A DNA stretch of 64,000 nt from Roseihalotalea indica (GCF_022458895.1 NZ_JAINFL010000015.1:76748-140747); one strand, 5' to 3'. Shown: positions 36,041 through 45,054, numbered from the stretch's first letter. The notes: generated by a model not told the origin, from the sequence alone. A program made the numbers and translations.

Positions 36041-36793
36041 ATGATAAATTTCCAAAAGGTACCCCGTAAATTTGTAATTGCTTTCGTATTAGTATGTGCT
36101 AACATGGGCCACCCACAAATGGTTTTGTCTCAATCAAAAAATTTTAGCACTCTTCAGGAGGCCGATTCGCTTTACAACCTCCACCAGTACACCGAGTCCT
36201 TTCGTTTGTATGAGCAGTTGTTTTATGATGAGCAACAGGCGTCACCTGCCATGTTACTTAAAATGGCTTTTATTCAGGAAGGGTTGGGAGAGTACAGCGA
36301 AGCACTCTACTACTTAAATGAATATTACCTAACTACCTCCGATGAGTCAGCTATTGAGAAAATGCGAGAGCTTTCTACCCAATATCAGTTACGAGGCTAT
36401 GAGTATACTGATTATGATCTTTTCTATAACCTCCTTCGCAAATATCAGTACTTCATAATCTATGGGCTATGTGCTATCTTGCTCTTTGTGCTGGCCTATA
36501 TGGCTTTTAGCAAACGTAAGCAGTCTGAAAAACCCTACGGAGTCGGAGTAGCATTCGTATTACTTATCGGCCTGCTGTTTTATATCACTAATTACTCCAT
36601 ACGGCCAACCTTGGCTATTATTATGGATGACCATACTCCCATCATGAGTGGCCCTTCTTCAGGGGCGGATGTAGTCTATATCAGTGAAAAGGGGCATCGG
36701 GTGAAAATTGAAGGCCGCAACGATGTCTGGACAAAAATTGAATGGAACGGCGAAACAGCTTATATCCGAGAAAATAATTTGCGGCCTATCTGA
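36041..36793 (+). CDS. TPR and bacterial SH3 domain membrane protein
   Basis: A 250-residue envelope protein. A signal peptide (about 1-30, ending MVLSQS) is followed by two TPR-like units (EADSLYNLHQYTESFRLYEQ and AFIQEGLGEYSEALYYLNEY), two membrane helices (about 140-160 and 168-188) and a C-terminal SH3b domain (about 195-250, HTPIMSGPSSGADVVYISEKG and TAYIRENNLRPI). This resembles the BatE-like proteins of Bacteroidota, which also combine TPR and SH3. No bat operon is adjacent (a DUF58 gene is 16 kb away). Probable role in protein or peptidoglycan contacts; exact function unknown. Confidence 0.8.
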   Translation: MINFQKVPRKFVIAFVLVCANMGHPQMVLSQSKNFSTLQEADSLYNLHQYTESFRLYEQLFYDEQQASPAMLLKMAFIQEGLGEYSEALYYLNEYYLTTSDESAIEKMRELSTQYQLRGYEYTDYDLFYNLLRKYQYFIIYGLCAILLFVLAYMAFSKRKQSEKPYGVGVAFVLLIGLLFYITNYSIRPTLAIIMDDHTPIMSGPSSGADVVYISEKGHRVKIEGRNDVWTKIEWNGETAYIRENNLRPI

Positions 36794-36874
36794 GACTGAA
36801 TCCTTCTCTATCATTGAACTTTAGTTAGAATAAAAGTATTTTTATGTATATACTTTTATAACTAATATTACTGA

Positions 36875-38098
36875 ATGTCTGAACCCTTTTCCACAGCAAT
36901 CCAGAAAGAAACAGCAGTACTGGTTGCACTGATTAATCAAAAACAACCCGAGCATAAAGTTCAGGAATATCTTGATGAGCTAGCCTTCCTAGCGGAAACG
37001 TCAGGTGCTGTTACTCTTGAGCGCTTTACTCAACGTCTTGAAAAGCCTGATGTAACAAACTTCGTTGGCAAAGGAAAACTGGATGAAATCCATCAGTTTG
37101 TGAAAGCTCATGAAGTAGATATGGTCATTTTTGATGACGACTTAACTCCCTCTCAGGTTCGTAACATTGAGCGGGTACTTAAGTGCAAAGTGCTGGATCG
37201 TAGCTTGCTGATTCTTAATATATTTTCTATACGGGCAAAAACTGCTCAGGCTAAATCTCAGGTGGAGCTAGCTCAGTACCAGTATATTTTACCTCGGCTG
37301 ACTAAAATGTGGTCTCACCTTTCTAAGCAAAAAGGTGGTATCGGTATGCGCGGTCCGGGGGAAAAAGAATTGGAAACTGACCGCCGTATTGTACGTGATA
37401 AGATCGCTCTGTTTAACAAAAAGTTAGATAAACTAGATAAGCAAAGTGCTACCCGCCGTAAGGCTCGCCAGAAGGTGGTTCGTGTGGCTTTAGTAGGTTA
37501 TACCAACGTGGGCAAGTCTACCTTAATGCGTCTGTTATCTAAGTCTGATGTATTTGCTGAGAACAAGCTTTTTGCCACAGTAGATTCTACCGTGCGGAAA
37601 GTTGTGATCAACCAGATTCCATTCTTGCTGACTGATACTGTAGGGTTTATCCGCAAGCTTCCTCACACCCTGATTGAGTGTTTTAAATCAACGCTGGATG
37701 AGATTCGAGAGGCCGATGTGCTTTTGCATGTAGTTGATGTATCACACCCATCATTTGAAGAGCAGATTCATATTGTGAATAAAACGCTGGCTGAGATTGG
37801 CGCTTCTGATAAACCTACTATTCTGGTCTTTAATAAAATAGATCAGTTAATCAATCCGAAGCATGAATTAAATGGGCAGGATAATGGTGAGTATGACTAT
37901 CAACCCCCAGTAACCCTGGCTGAGTTAGAGAAAACATATATGAGCCGGGATTCGGAGGATACTATATTTATTTCAGCCGCCAACAAGACCAACATAAAAA
38001 AACTAAGACAAGCCATTTACAACAAGGTAGCTGATAAATATTTTACCATCTACCCTAACTATACCCGCAACGATTATCTGAATGCTTACGGCAGCTAA
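36875..38098 (+). CDS. hflX: GTPase HflX
   Basis: Ribosome-associated GTPase that splits stalled 70S ribosomes, notably in stress. The 407-residue protein has the N-terminal HflX domain (about 20-185: FVGKGKLDEI, FDDDLTPSQVRNIE, RTKA-type helices) with GGIGMRGPGEKELETDRR before the G domain. P-loop GYTNVGKS is at 208-215, switch II DTVGFIRKLPHTLIE follows, and FNKID and SAANKTNIKKL are G4 and G5. No unusual features. It ends seven bases before the stop of the convergent DUF481 gene. Confidence 0.96.
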   Translation: MSEPFSTAIQKETAVLVALINQKQPEHKVQEYLDELAFLAETSGAVTLERFTQRLEKPDVTNFVGKGKLDEIHQFVKAHEVDMVIFDDDLTPSQVRNIERVLKCKVLDRSLLILNIFSIRAKTAQAKSQVELAQYQYILPRLTKMWSHLSKQKGGIGMRGPGEKELETDRRIVRDKIALFNKKLDKLDKQSATRRKARQKVVRVALVGYTNVGKSTLMRLLSKSDVFAENKLFATVDSTVRKVVINQIPFLLTDTVGFIRKLPHTLIECFKSTLDEIREADVLLHVVDVSHPSFEEQIHIVNKTLAEIGASDKPTILVFNKIDQLINPKHELNGQDNGEYDYQPPVTLAELEKTYMSRDSEDTIFISAANKTNIKKLRQAIYNKVADKYFTIYPNYTRNDYLNAYGS

Positions 38099-38104
38099 TT
38101 GCGC

Positions 38105-38911
38105 TTAAAAGCTAATCTGTATGCCGTTGGTAACGCGATAAATGAATTTGGGAATCGGCACTATGGGCCGGTTCTCATACGTTATTCCTGCGGAAGTTTG
38201 TAAAGCCAGTTTTGACGTGATATTCACCAGTATATTGGCATCCAGTGCGACGCGATGCCGGAAAAAATCGCGGTCAGGATCAAAGCCAGTCTGGAAGTAA
38301 GCAATAGAACTAAAAGAGATATTATCTCGCAGTTGAAGGCGGCTGGTAACGTAATTAGAGCTTTTCCAAAGAGCTACGTTAAGAGTCCCTTCCTCTTCAC
38401 CGGGAAACTCCCATTCTTCCCGCTCTCGCATAACACCTACGCCCGCCCAAAGACTTGACTTTTCTTCTCGGTATACCCGAAACCGGACTCCGCCCCCCGC
38501 CAGTTGCCGGGTTTGTAATCCTCGCCCCTGATCATACTGAATTTGAGCAAAGGTCTCATAAGAAATTATATTTTTCCGCAGCCAGTTTACTCGAAAGTGC
38601 CCATAACCTGCACTGTTAATAGGTTCTTCGCTGGTAGCATTATATTGTAACTGCCCGATTAGCAGAAAACTGTGATGCGTGGAGAAATAGGCTAAATCTG
38701 AATTAGCCGATAGCCCTACAAACGATTGCTCGGTACCATCATCAGTCAAACTCTGATTGTTAGCATTGAAACTTAACCCTATGGTTCCTAGAAAATAGTT
38801 GGCTGAATCTCCGCTTAACCGGCTTTTTTCAACATTCAGAATCTGAGCTTCACAATAATTGATTTTTATTAACCCTACCAGAACAAGCAGGGCACCTATA
38901 AACTGACGCAT
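38105..38911 (-). CDS. DUF481-like outer-membrane beta-barrel protein
   Basis: A predicted outer-membrane barrel of about 268 residues. I start it at 38911 (MRQFIGALLVLVGLIKINYCEAQ), which gives a clean signal peptide; an ATG seven codons upstream (38932) is also possible. The mature part is a series of amphipathic strands (HSFLLIGQLQYNATS, ISYETFAQIQYDQGRGL, GGVRFRVYREEKSSLWAGVGV) ending in an aromatic residue (VTNGIQISF). The middle strand pair with QGRGLQTRQLAGGGVRF is typical of DUF481. Function unknown. Confidence 0.8.
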   Translation of the reverse strand: MRQFIGALLVLVGLIKINYCEAQILNVEKSRLSGDSANYFLGTIGLSFNANNQSLTDDGTEQSFVGLSANSDLAYFSTHHSFLLIGQLQYNATSEEPINSAGYGHFRVNWLRKNIISYETFAQIQYDQGRGLQTRQLAGGGVRFRVYREEKSSLWAGVGVMREREEWEFPGEEEGTLNVALWKSSNYVTSRLQLRDNISFSSIAYFQTGFDPDRDFFRHRVALDANILVNITSKLALQTSAGITYENRPIVPIPKFIYRVTNGIQISF

Positions 38912-38947
38912 GAAATAAAATTGTTTTGCCACAAAACTATGAATTTA

Positions 38948-39466
38948 TTAGAAACGGATGCCATCAGGCATAATATATCGCTTCTGAATAATCTCATCAG
39001 GCTTGGCCGCACGCACATATAAGATACGCCCCGAAAAATGTAAATCTTTTCCCGCCATAGCGTGGTTTAAATCTACTTTTAAGTGTGTCGCGTTTTTTTC
39101 CACAACCAGACCGTTGTGCTGTACCCCTTCGTCGTCCTTCACAGCTACGTATTGCCCAACATCTCGGATGGAATCGGCCATTTCATCATCAATTACGAAG
39201 CGTTCAATCGGAATATCCACGATGTTGTCTTGATGGTGGGCACCGTAGGCATCTTGTTTCGGAATCGTAAACTCAAAGGCATCGCCTGAACGTAAGCCTC
39301 GGATATTTTCTTGAAATGCCTCCAGCAGGCCATCAGATTTATAAAAGAAAATGAAAGGATACGCATCGCTCATAACTTCCAGCAATGCCCCTTGCCCATT
39401 GCCTTCTCGCAATGCATAACTCATGGTCACAATCATATTATCGTCTATTGTCATCATCGCTGCCAT
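38948..39466 (-). CDS. FKBP-type peptidyl-prolyl cis-trans isomerase, SlyD-like
   Basis: Cytosolic proline isomerase and chaperone of 172 residues. The FKBP half opens with MIVTMSYALREGNGQGALLE and returns at HFSGRILYVRAAKPDEI; between them lies the insert-in-flap domain (FEFTIPKQDAYGAHHQDNIVDIPIERF), the chaperone part of SlyD. The His-rich metal-binding tail of E. coli SlyD is absent; the protein ends RYIMPDGIRF. The start at 39466 precedes a possible later Met (MIVTM), which is also plausible. It is divergent from coaX. Confidence 0.9.
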   Translation of the reverse strand: MAAMMTIDDNMIVTMSYALREGNGQGALLEVMSDAYPFIFFYKSDGLLEAFQENIRGLRSGDAFEFTIPKQDAYGAHHQDNIVDIPIERFVIDDEMADSIRDVGQYVAVKDDEGVQHNGLVVEKNATHLKVDLNHAMAGKDLHFSGRILYVRAAKPDEIIQKRYIMPDGIRF

Positions 39467-39538
39467 TTGTATATATGAGAGGAACCCTGCATATTCGCCA
39501 TTGTTCGGTTTATTACTTAATCTTCATCTATCTGCACT

Positions 39539-40324
39539 ATGCTCTTAGCAGTAGACATCGGTAACTCAAACATTGCTTTCGGATTGTATGAACAACAATG
39601 GTTACACCACTGGAGGTTGAGTACTGTCACCCGCAAAACGGCAGACGAGTATTCTATACAATTCAGAGCATTGCTCGATCAAGAGCACATGTCACTGTCA
39701 ACCATACAAAGAGTAGTGATTAGTAGCGTAGTGCCGCCCCTTACGCAGGTTTTTCAGAAGATGCTTCACCAGTTAACAAACCAGATACCATTGGTCGTAA
39801 GCACGTCGCTTCATACGGGTTTAACTATCTCTACCGATACCCCGCAGGAACTGGGAACTGACCTGCTTGCCAATGCAGTAGCAGGGTATCACCTTTTTCA
39901 TAAGAATTGTATTGTTGTAGATTTTGGTACAGCACTATCTATGATTACCGTAACGGGCCAAGGTGAGATAAAAGGCGTATCCATTGCTCCCGGGCTAGAA
40001 TCAGCGCTAAAAGCACTCTCGCTAAATACGGCTCAACTACCTTTTGTGCCGTTGGTTGCGCCTCCGTCCGTATTAGGCAGAAACACCACACATGCTATTC
40101 AGTCGGGGGTGGTATTGGGATATGTGGGCTTGGTAGAGTACTTAACCGATCGAATCAAGAAGGAGCTAGATGGCCCTACGGAGGTAATTGCTACCGGCGG
40201 ATTATCGGAAGTGATAGCTCCATTAACGGATCGATTTACTACTATTAAGCCCTGGCTTACCCTGGATGGTCTACGCTTGCTGGCCGAGCAGAATCAATAT
40301 AGGCGCGAAGAAGCTGCTAGTTGA
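39539..40324 (+). CDS. coaX: Type III pantothenate kinase
   Basis: Phosphorylates pantothenate, the first step of coenzyme A synthesis, in a form that is not feedback-inhibited and needs a monovalent cation. The 261-residue length is normal. Motifs: DIGNSNIAFGLYE with Asp6 (phosphate 1), LGTDLLANAVAG (substrate loop), VVDFGTALSMITV (phosphate 2) and the ATGGLSEVI adenosine motif near 215. The sequence is complete. No other CoA gene is adjacent; a tRNA-Arg gene follows. Confidence 0.95.
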   Translation: MLLAVDIGNSNIAFGLYEQQWLHHWRLSTVTRKTADEYSIQFRALLDQEHMSLSTIQRVVISSVVPPLTQVFQKMLHQLTNQIPLVVSTSLHTGLTISTDTPQELGTDLLANAVAGYHLFHKNCIVVDFGTALSMITVTGQGEIKGVSIAPGLESALKALSLNTAQLPFVPLVAPPSVLGRNTTHAIQSGVVLGYVGLVEYLTDRIKKELDGPTEVIATGGLSEVIAPLTDRFTTIKPWLTLDGLRLLAEQNQYRREEAAS

Positions 40325-40361
40325 TAATTGCCTGCGAATCACCTATTTTTGCGTTCCCTTA

Positions 40362-40433
40362 GACCCTGTAGTTCAAGGGATAGAATAGGAGTTTCCTAAA
40401 CTCTAGATCCAGGTTCGAGTCCTGGCAGGGTCA
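40362..40433 (+). tRNA. tRNA-Arg (anticodon CCT)
   Basis: 72-base tRNA. Acceptor GACCCTG/CAGGGTC is perfect, the D arm is AGTTCAAGGGATAGAAT, the anticodon loop is TTCCTAA with CCT (Arg, AGG codons) on a stem GGAGT/ACTCT, the T arm is CCAGGTTCGAGTCCTGG and the discriminator is A. It is followed by a T-run. Confidence 0.94.
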
Positions 40434-40468
40434 TTTTTTATGCACGCTCTTCAAGTGCGAACTGTTTA

Positions 40469-40684
40469 TTATTCAAACCACCTTTCCTGAGCTGCCTGCT
40501 GACTGCCCTTTTCTAGTAATACCGGCACATCAATAATTTTTTCGTGTGGTAGCGCCGGAATAGTTTTAGCCTCATTCATAGCAGCAATAGGACTATTTTC
40601 GGTAGTGGTATCAGCGGGTTGGCCCAGGAATGCCAGAAGACATATGCCTACCCAGATCAATAACATCACAAAGTACTTTTTCAT
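40469..40684 (-). CDS. Small secreted hypothetical protein
   Basis: A 71-residue protein with a Sec signal (MKKYFVMLLIWVGICLLAFLG, about 1-22) and a short polar mature part of about 48 residues ending KGSQQAAQERWFE. No family is recognised. It lies downstream of the fasciclin gene on the same strand, but the fasciclin terminator (40790-40813) separates them, so it probably has its own promoter. Confidence 0.55.
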   Translation of the reverse strand: MKKYFVMLLIWVGICLLAFLGQPADTTTENSPIAAMNEAKTIPALPHEKIIDVPVLLEKGSQQAAQERWFE

Positions 40685-40789
40685 CGCTATTTGCTTTACT
40701 GTATCTGAGAGTTAGTAAGCACCCTTCAGCAAATGTCACCTGCCTTTGAATATTAACTGCTTCTCTTGCAGGATAACGGGCATAAAAAA

Positions 40790-40813
40790 AGGCTGCCTGA
40801 GAACAGACAGCCT
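40790..40813 (-). terminator. Rho-independent terminator of the fasciclin gene
   Basis: On the minus strand AGGCTGTCTG, loop TTCT, CAGGCAGCCT (one G-U pair) and then a run of seven T. It begins 24 bases past the fasciclin stop. Confidence 0.9.
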
Positions 40814-40836
40814 GATAAAATCTGGAAAATCTAGTT

Positions 40837-41379
40837 CTAGTATTCTCCTTCTTCTTTTTCACCCTGGGCAGTATTCGTCATGCTGGGAGGCAAGATAACC
40901 GCGTCAATAATATGTACAATACCATTAGAAGCCTGTACATCTGGTGTTACTACTTTAGCACCTTCAATAGAGGCTCCGCCATCTTTCAACATTACCTCAG
41001 CGTTGCTACCTTCTACAGTGGTTACCTGCATACCATCTGACAAATCTGAAGAAGCAGTCTCACCCGAAACTACATGATAAGTAAGTACTGATACTAACTT
41101 ATCTTTGTTTTCAGGCTTCAATAATGTTTCCAACGTTCCTTCTGGCAGTGCCTCAAAGGCAGCGTTAGTAGGCGCAAACACGGTAAAAGGTCCTTCCCCT
41201 TGTAATGTTTCTACCAGACCTGCAGCCTTCACTGCTTCTACCAAAGTAGAAAGGTCTTCCTGCGACATCGCTAAGGATACAATATCCTGCTCTTCGCTCA
41301 TAGTATCTTGATCCTGTGCAAAGGAAAATGTGGTCATAAACAGACCAGCAAAAAATAAAATCAGTGCATTCGTTTTCAT
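40837..41379 (-). CDS. Fasciclin (FAS1) domain-containing protein
   Basis: Secreted protein of 180 residues with a signal peptide (about 1-21, ending SFAQD) and one FAS1 domain (about 35-165). The H1 and H2 boxes are clear: GPFTVFAPTNAAFEALP and SNGIVHIIDAVILPP, with YHVV in between. FAS1 proteins mediate cell-surface adhesion or stress responses. The C-terminal TNTAQGEKEEGEY tail is acidic. A strong terminator follows, and a 433-base gap lies upstream; the neighbouring EF-hand lipoprotein gene is divergent across that gap. Confidence 0.93.
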   Translation of the reverse strand: MKTNALILFFAGLFMTTFSFAQDQDTMSEEQDIVSLAMSQEDLSTLVEAVKAAGLVETLQGEGPFTVFAPTNAAFEALPEGTLETLLKPENKDKLVSVLTYHVVSGETASSDLSDGMQVTTVEGSNAEVMLKDGGASIEGAKVVTPDVQASNGIVHIIDAVILPPSMTNTAQGEKEEGEY

Positions 41380-41812
41380 AGTTGCTCTTGTTTAAGTAAA
41401 AAATATGTACTCTCCTAACAGCAAGTATCTTTCATTGTTTTGTTTAATTAAAATTAATTATTTTTAAACAATTAAAACATCTCATTTATGCCAGCTAAGA
41501 CCATTTAATAGTGTAATCGACTGAAAATTAATTTTTTATTGACACACAATTTATACATCATACTTATTTGCTATTGTCAACCACACACTATTGTTTATAA
41601 TCAAAGATATTATGTGAAACAAAAACAGACAGCAAAATTGCTTTTTCCTCTCTAACTTTAATAGTAAACCCCTTTAAACTGCTCTGGTGAAATAGTCGTT
41701 TCTGTATATGCATGAGTTCTGTATTGCTCCGATAGTACGATTGTCACGCACTCGTTTCAACAAAGTGCGCAAATTCATAGTTATCAACTTACTTACTTAA
41801 AAATGAATAGCT
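41380..41812. other. 433-base AT-rich gap between divergent fasciclin and EF-hand genes
   Basis: Very AT-rich, with no gene. A short palindrome TTGTTTAA/TTAAACAA spans about 41440-41471. It must hold both divergent promoters, but no TAnnTTTG box in a convincing position could be picked. Confidence 0.5.
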
Positions 41813-42370
41813 ATGTATACAAAAATTGCATCTATAATATTTGCTACCTCTGTATTGGCGAGCTGTAGTAGCCCCAGTAACGAAAATAATGAGGAGGTTG
41901 CTCAAAATGACAGCACCAATGCTGGTGAGATCATTGAGAATAACCAGTTGAAAGCCTCTTTTACTCAGTCTGAGTATTTTGATGAATGGAACGAGAATGG
42001 TGACTCTTATATATCAAAAGAGGAGTTCAGTAATGGCTTTTTTAGCGTATTAGATCGAGATCAGAGCGCTTCGCTCTCGGCTGAAGAATGGGAAAAAGGC
42101 AAAGCTCAGTTTTTTTCAGAAGAGAGTACTGAGAAAGAGCAGTCTGAAATGAACTGGGACGCCAATAGCGATAATCAGATTCAACTTGATGAGTTTAAGT
42201 CCGGATTAGAGGAACTTGATTATTTCTCTGAGTGGGATAGTAATGGAGATGACCAGCTGGCAGAAGAGGAAATTGCCGAAGGTAGTTTTGCTATGTGGGA
42301 TACCGATGGGAATGGCGTAGTTGAAGCAGACGAATACCAGGAGTGGAGTAAAAATGTAGAGAAAAACTAG
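41813..42370 (+). CDS. EF-hand lipoprotein with five calcium loops
   Basis: A 185-residue lipoprotein: MYTKIASIIFATSVLASCSS gives a lipobox ending LASC (Cys18). The mature part holds five EF-hand loops: NENGDSYISKEEF, DRDQSASLSAEEW, DANSDNQIQLDEF, DSNGDDQLAEEEI and DTDGNGVVEADEY, of which the first has Asn at position 1 and the others Asp. It is strongly acidic. It should bind calcium at the membrane surface; a buffering or sensing role is inferred. It ends in a bidirectional terminator. Confidence 0.88.
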   Translation: MYTKIASIIFATSVLASCSSPSNENNEEVAQNDSTNAGEIIENNQLKASFTQSEYFDEWNENGDSYISKEEFSNGFFSVLDRDQSASLSAEEWEKGKAQFFSEESTEKEQSEMNWDANSDNQIQLDEFKSGLEELDYFSEWDSNGDDQLAEEEIAEGSFAMWDTDGNGVVEADEYQEWSKNVEKN

Positions 42371-42378
42371 ATTACCAT

Positions 42379-42422
42379 AAAAAAGGGAACGCAGCGATTA
42401 CAAACAGCTCGTTCCCTTTTTT
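42379..42422. terminator. Bidirectional terminator
   Basis: Perfect 13-bp stem AAAAAAGGGAACG/CGTTCCCTTTTTT with an 18-base loop, between the EF-hand and PRC-barrel gene stops. Both strands end in a T-run, so it serves both genes. Confidence 0.88.
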
Positions 42423-42434
42423 GTATATGCTTAT

Positions 42435-43151
42435 TTATGATGAATGGGGTGTTTCGCTCTCTGTATGCAAATGACTTTTACGATTCTCATAGAACTGCCT
42501 TTCGTCAAAACTCTCATGATCATAAAAGTTAGCATCTAGTGCCTGGCGTGCTGACAGAAGCCTGCCTTTAAGCATTTCCAGTTCGGCCTGAAGAATATCA
42601 CGCTCAGAACGAGCAATATCTCGCTCTGCCCGCATTTTAGTAAGCGGGTCCTCACTTTGCATATTAGCTTCATACTGCTCTCGATTTGACCGGATCGAAT
42701 CTCGGGATAACAATGAATTTCTCTCGTGTTCAGGCAACATCTCATTATGATGAGTGTTATAGTCGCCTTCATGTTCATGTAAAAATTCTCTGAGTGAATG
42801 TTCGTACTCCCGCGTTAATACTTCGCCAGAATATACCGGATAAAACCGTACTCGATTCTGATCCAGATGGTCTATCAGAATACAATCACTGTCTTGCTCT
42901 ATTTTAGCTCGGCCGATAGGAATGAGCACATGCCGTTCATCTTTTCCGACATACATATCTTTATCGAGCTTTACATCCAGATAACGTACTTTTTCAAAGT
43001 TACCATCTACCACCAGGTCATGTACTTTTCCTAGTGAGGCACGATCACTTCCGATAACATCCCATCCGCGTACGTCAGGTTCTCCATCGGCTACTTTATA
43101 CTTTTTCAACTCGCTTAGTTTGCGCAAATGCGCGTGCTGTTGATTTTCCAT
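42435..43151 (-). CDS. PRC-barrel domain-containing protein
   Basis: A 238-residue cytosolic protein with a PRC-barrel domain at about residues 15-95 (GWDVIGSDRASLGKVHDLVVDG, VRYLDVKLD, HVLIPIGRAKI), as in photosynthetic reaction centre H subunits and stress proteins. A charged, helical C-terminal region rich in Glu, Arg and His follows (ERDIARSERDILQAELEMLKGR). A 66-residue membrane protein gene lies 49 bases upstream on the same strand. Similar proteins are linked to general stress responses; the role here is inferred. Confidence 0.88.
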   Translation of the reverse strand: MENQQHAHLRKLSELKKYKVADGEPDVRGWDVIGSDRASLGKVHDLVVDGNFEKVRYLDVKLDKDMYVGKDERHVLIPIGRAKIEQDSDCILIDHLDQNRVRFYPVYSGEVLTREYEHSLREFLHEHEGDYNTHHNEMLPEHERNSLLSRDSIRSNREQYEANMQSEDPLTKMRAERDIARSERDILQAELEMLKGRLLSARQALDANFYDHESFDERQFYENRKSHLHTESETPHSS

Positions 43152-43200
43152 AATAAATCATGTTTAGGTTAAAAAATAGAGTGCTGCCTTTCATCAGCAG

Positions 43201-43401
43201 TTACTGTAAAAAAACGTAGGCTAGCTTATCTGGTAATTCTTGCTGGTAATTGATTTTTAGCTCATTTTCCGAGTCGTTTACCACGGTAGGATTGTCTGCC
43301 AGCATAAGCCAGGCTACCACTCCCAGAACGACCAGCAATAGCAATACCCAAGGCCAAACCGGCTTTTTTCGGGTTTTACGTTCAATGTGTATTTCTGCCA
43401 T
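43201..43401 (-). CDS. Small single-pass membrane protein
   Basis: A 66-residue protein: a basic start (MAEIHIERKTRKKPVW), one transmembrane helix (about 17-36, PWVLLLLVVLGVVAWLML), then 30 polar residues. It sits just upstream of the PRC-barrel gene on the same strand and is probably in one operon with it. It resembles small membrane proteins found with PRC-barrel stress genes; no named family is recognised. Confidence 0.6.
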   Translation of the reverse strand: MAEIHIERKTRKKPVWPWVLLLLVVLGVVAWLMLADNPTVVNDSENELKINYQQELPDKLAYVFLQ

Positions 43402-43620
43402 AGTGAATAGATTAGGTAAAAAATTATTGAGCAGCTAAACTTAAACGTTGAACTTTGGGTATTCATCGGTTAGCGTGCTGATCAATGCTCACTTATTGAA
43501 CTACTTTTTACGTTTGAAGTTTACTTCAACCCGCAAATTACAGCAACCGATCTTCCTTACTTATCTTATTCCCCCCTTACTAGGCAATTTTGATTTCAAG
43601 CTTACTACTAAATAGGTACC

Positions 43621-43681
43621 AGGAAGCAGTTGGCAGGAGACTGATCACTCGTACAGTCTCCTGCCTACGGTAAAGCTTACA
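43621..43681. repeat. Dispersed intergenic repeat, family 2, copy A
   Basis: Begins AGGAAGCAGTTGGCAG and ends CGGTAAAGCTTACA, matching the element at 45681-45756. The centre is a perfect 12-bp stem, GGCAGGAGACTG (43632-43643) with CAGTCTCCTGCC (43654-43665), around a 10-base loop. It is non-coding, between two minus-strand genes. Confidence 0.7.
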
Positions 43682-43700
43682 TAATGATCGGAATAAACTT

Positions 43701-44279
43701 CTACTGTATATCAATCTTTATATTGTACTTGGTTAGTAACCCCAGCACATCCGGTAATGAGAATCTAGCACCTTTTATCAAATTCTTTTCCGGGTCAATA
43801 GAATAGTTAAAAGAGCGGCTTAGATCAGCTTTCTCCAGGTTGGTATTCTCAAACATAGCATTGAGCAAATCGCAGTGATCTATCCGGGCATTCTTCAAAT
43901 GAGCGCCCACAAAATCTACTTCCTGTAGCTGCGAATCCACAAAGCTTGCCCCATTCAGTTTGACCTGGAAAAAAGAAGAATGATTTAACTGGCAGTTCTC
44001 AAAGTTAGCAGCAAACCCAAAAGCGTTGCAGTTTTCAAAATGCATACCCAGCATTTTACAACTCCTGAAAGTTACATCCTGAAATGAAGTGGCCGCCAGA
44101 TTGACATTACTCAAGTTACAGTCTATAAATTCAGATTCTATAAACCGGATTTTGGAAAGATCAGCGTTTGAGAAGTTACAATGAGAAAAAGTACAATATT
44201 CATATTCTCCCTTCGCCAGAGGATCTTCTGAGAAGTTAATTTTATCAAATGTCTGTTCATCTACATATAGCTGATCCAT
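43701..44279 (-). CDS. Pentapeptide repeat-containing protein
   Basis: A 192-residue protein of pentapeptide repeats (A(D/N)LXX type), which fold into a right-handed quadrilateral beta helix. Repeats run through most of the protein: FSHCNFSNADLSKIRFIESEF (shown by its parts), NLAATSFQDVTF, CNAFGFAANF, GASFVDSQLQEVDFVGAHLK and NTNLEKADLSRSF. The layout resembles Qnr/MfpA proteins that mimic DNA and protect gyrase, but many pentapeptide proteins have other roles. It has no signal peptide. It may be co-transcribed with the DJ-1/PfpI gene upstream (42-base gap). Confidence 0.9.
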   Translation of the reverse strand: MDQLYVDEQTFDKINFSEDPLAKGEYEYCTFSHCNFSNADLSKIRFIESEFIDCNLSNVNLAATSFQDVTFRSCKMLGMHFENCNAFGFAANFENCQLNHSSFFQVKLNGASFVDSQLQEVDFVGAHLKNARIDHCDLLNAMFENTNLEKADLSRSFNYSIDPEKNLIKGARFSLPDVLGLLTKYNIKIDIQ

Positions 44280-44321
44280 ATATTCTAACTATTTTTTATT
44301 TATCAGGCGGCGTACAGGTTC

Positions 44322-44879
44322 TTATCCGCGATAGTCCATTCTCTTCCTGATTTCGTTTTTTGCTTTCAACCCCGACCACTTTTCACACAGATACAACCCC
44401 AGATCAATAGATGCCGAGACTGCTCCTGCTGTAATAACATTTTCGTCGTCTACTATTCGGTCGTGAAGCACTTCTTTACAATAGGGTTTTAGTGTCTCGT
44501 ATTCCTGAAAATTTGTGGTAGCCCGTTTGCCTTCAAGAAATCCGGCAGCGCCTAGAATAAGGCTTCCGGTACACACAGAAAGTTTATACGTGCTGTTCTC
44601 TGCCGTTCTGATCCAATCAATAAACTCCGTATCAGACTGTAGTTTTCTCGTACCAAACCCGCCTGGAACTACTATTGCATTATAACCCGCTAAAGAATTA
44701 CCCATCATTGTTGGCTTTATTTCGAGACCAAAGTTATCGGTTACCTGACTAGAAAATGCGCAGATATCCCAAGTCAAATCAGGGAGAAAGTTTAAAGATT
44801 TTAATCGGCTGATGGGGTCGTATAGCCCTATAAGGTCTAGCCAGGTAATACCATTGAAAACGATGTATGCTATTTTCAT
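44322..44879 (-). CDS. DJ-1/PfpI family protein
   Basis: Class I glutamine amidotransferase-like fold protein of 185 residues. The nucleophile elbow is LSVCTGSLILGAAGFLEGK with Cys103; AIVVPGGFGTRKL and NVITAGAVSASIDLGLYL are other family motifs. This subgroup includes putative chaperones, isonitrile hydratase-like enzymes and regulators without DNA-binding domain; here no AraC helix-turn-helix domain is present. It ends 42 bases before the pentapeptide protein gene. The start at 44879 matches the usual MKIAYIVFNG. Confidence 0.9.
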   Translation of the reverse strand: MKIAYIVFNGITWLDLIGLYDPISRLKSLNFLPDLTWDICAFSSQVTDNFGLEIKPTMMGNSLAGYNAIVVPGGFGTRKLQSDTEFIDWIRTAENSTYKLSVCTGSLILGAAGFLEGKRATTNFQEYETLKPYCKEVLHDRIVDDENVITAGAVSASIDLGLYLCEKWSGLKAKNEIRKRMDYRG

Positions 44880-45031
44880 TTTAACTTTGCTGACAGCAGT
44901 TATAAAGCACCATTATATCCCAGTTCTAAACCATAAAAATACTATAACAAGGCGGAAAAGACGCAATCTAAAAGTAGCAACCTGGTATGGGTTAGCAAAA
45001 CAATTCCTGCTCAAGTGCCTGATAAAATAAA

Positions 45032-45054
45032 AGGCAGACCGCCATGGCCTGCCT
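45032..45054 (-). terminator. Rho-independent terminator of the lipocalin-like gene
   Basis: On the minus strand AGGCAGGCC, loop ATGGC, GGTCTGCCT (one G-U pair) and then TTTTATTTT. It lies 28 bases past the stop at 45083. Confidence 0.85.

Noticed and set aside
35838..36044. 68-codon plus-strand frame
   Set aside because: It runs across the tRNA-Lys gene and its terminator on the opposite strand; no protein-like features.
40611..40862. 83-codon minus-strand frame
   Set aside because: It overlaps the fasciclin end, its terminator hairpin and the small secreted protein gene in a different frame; its translation is of low complexity and basic.
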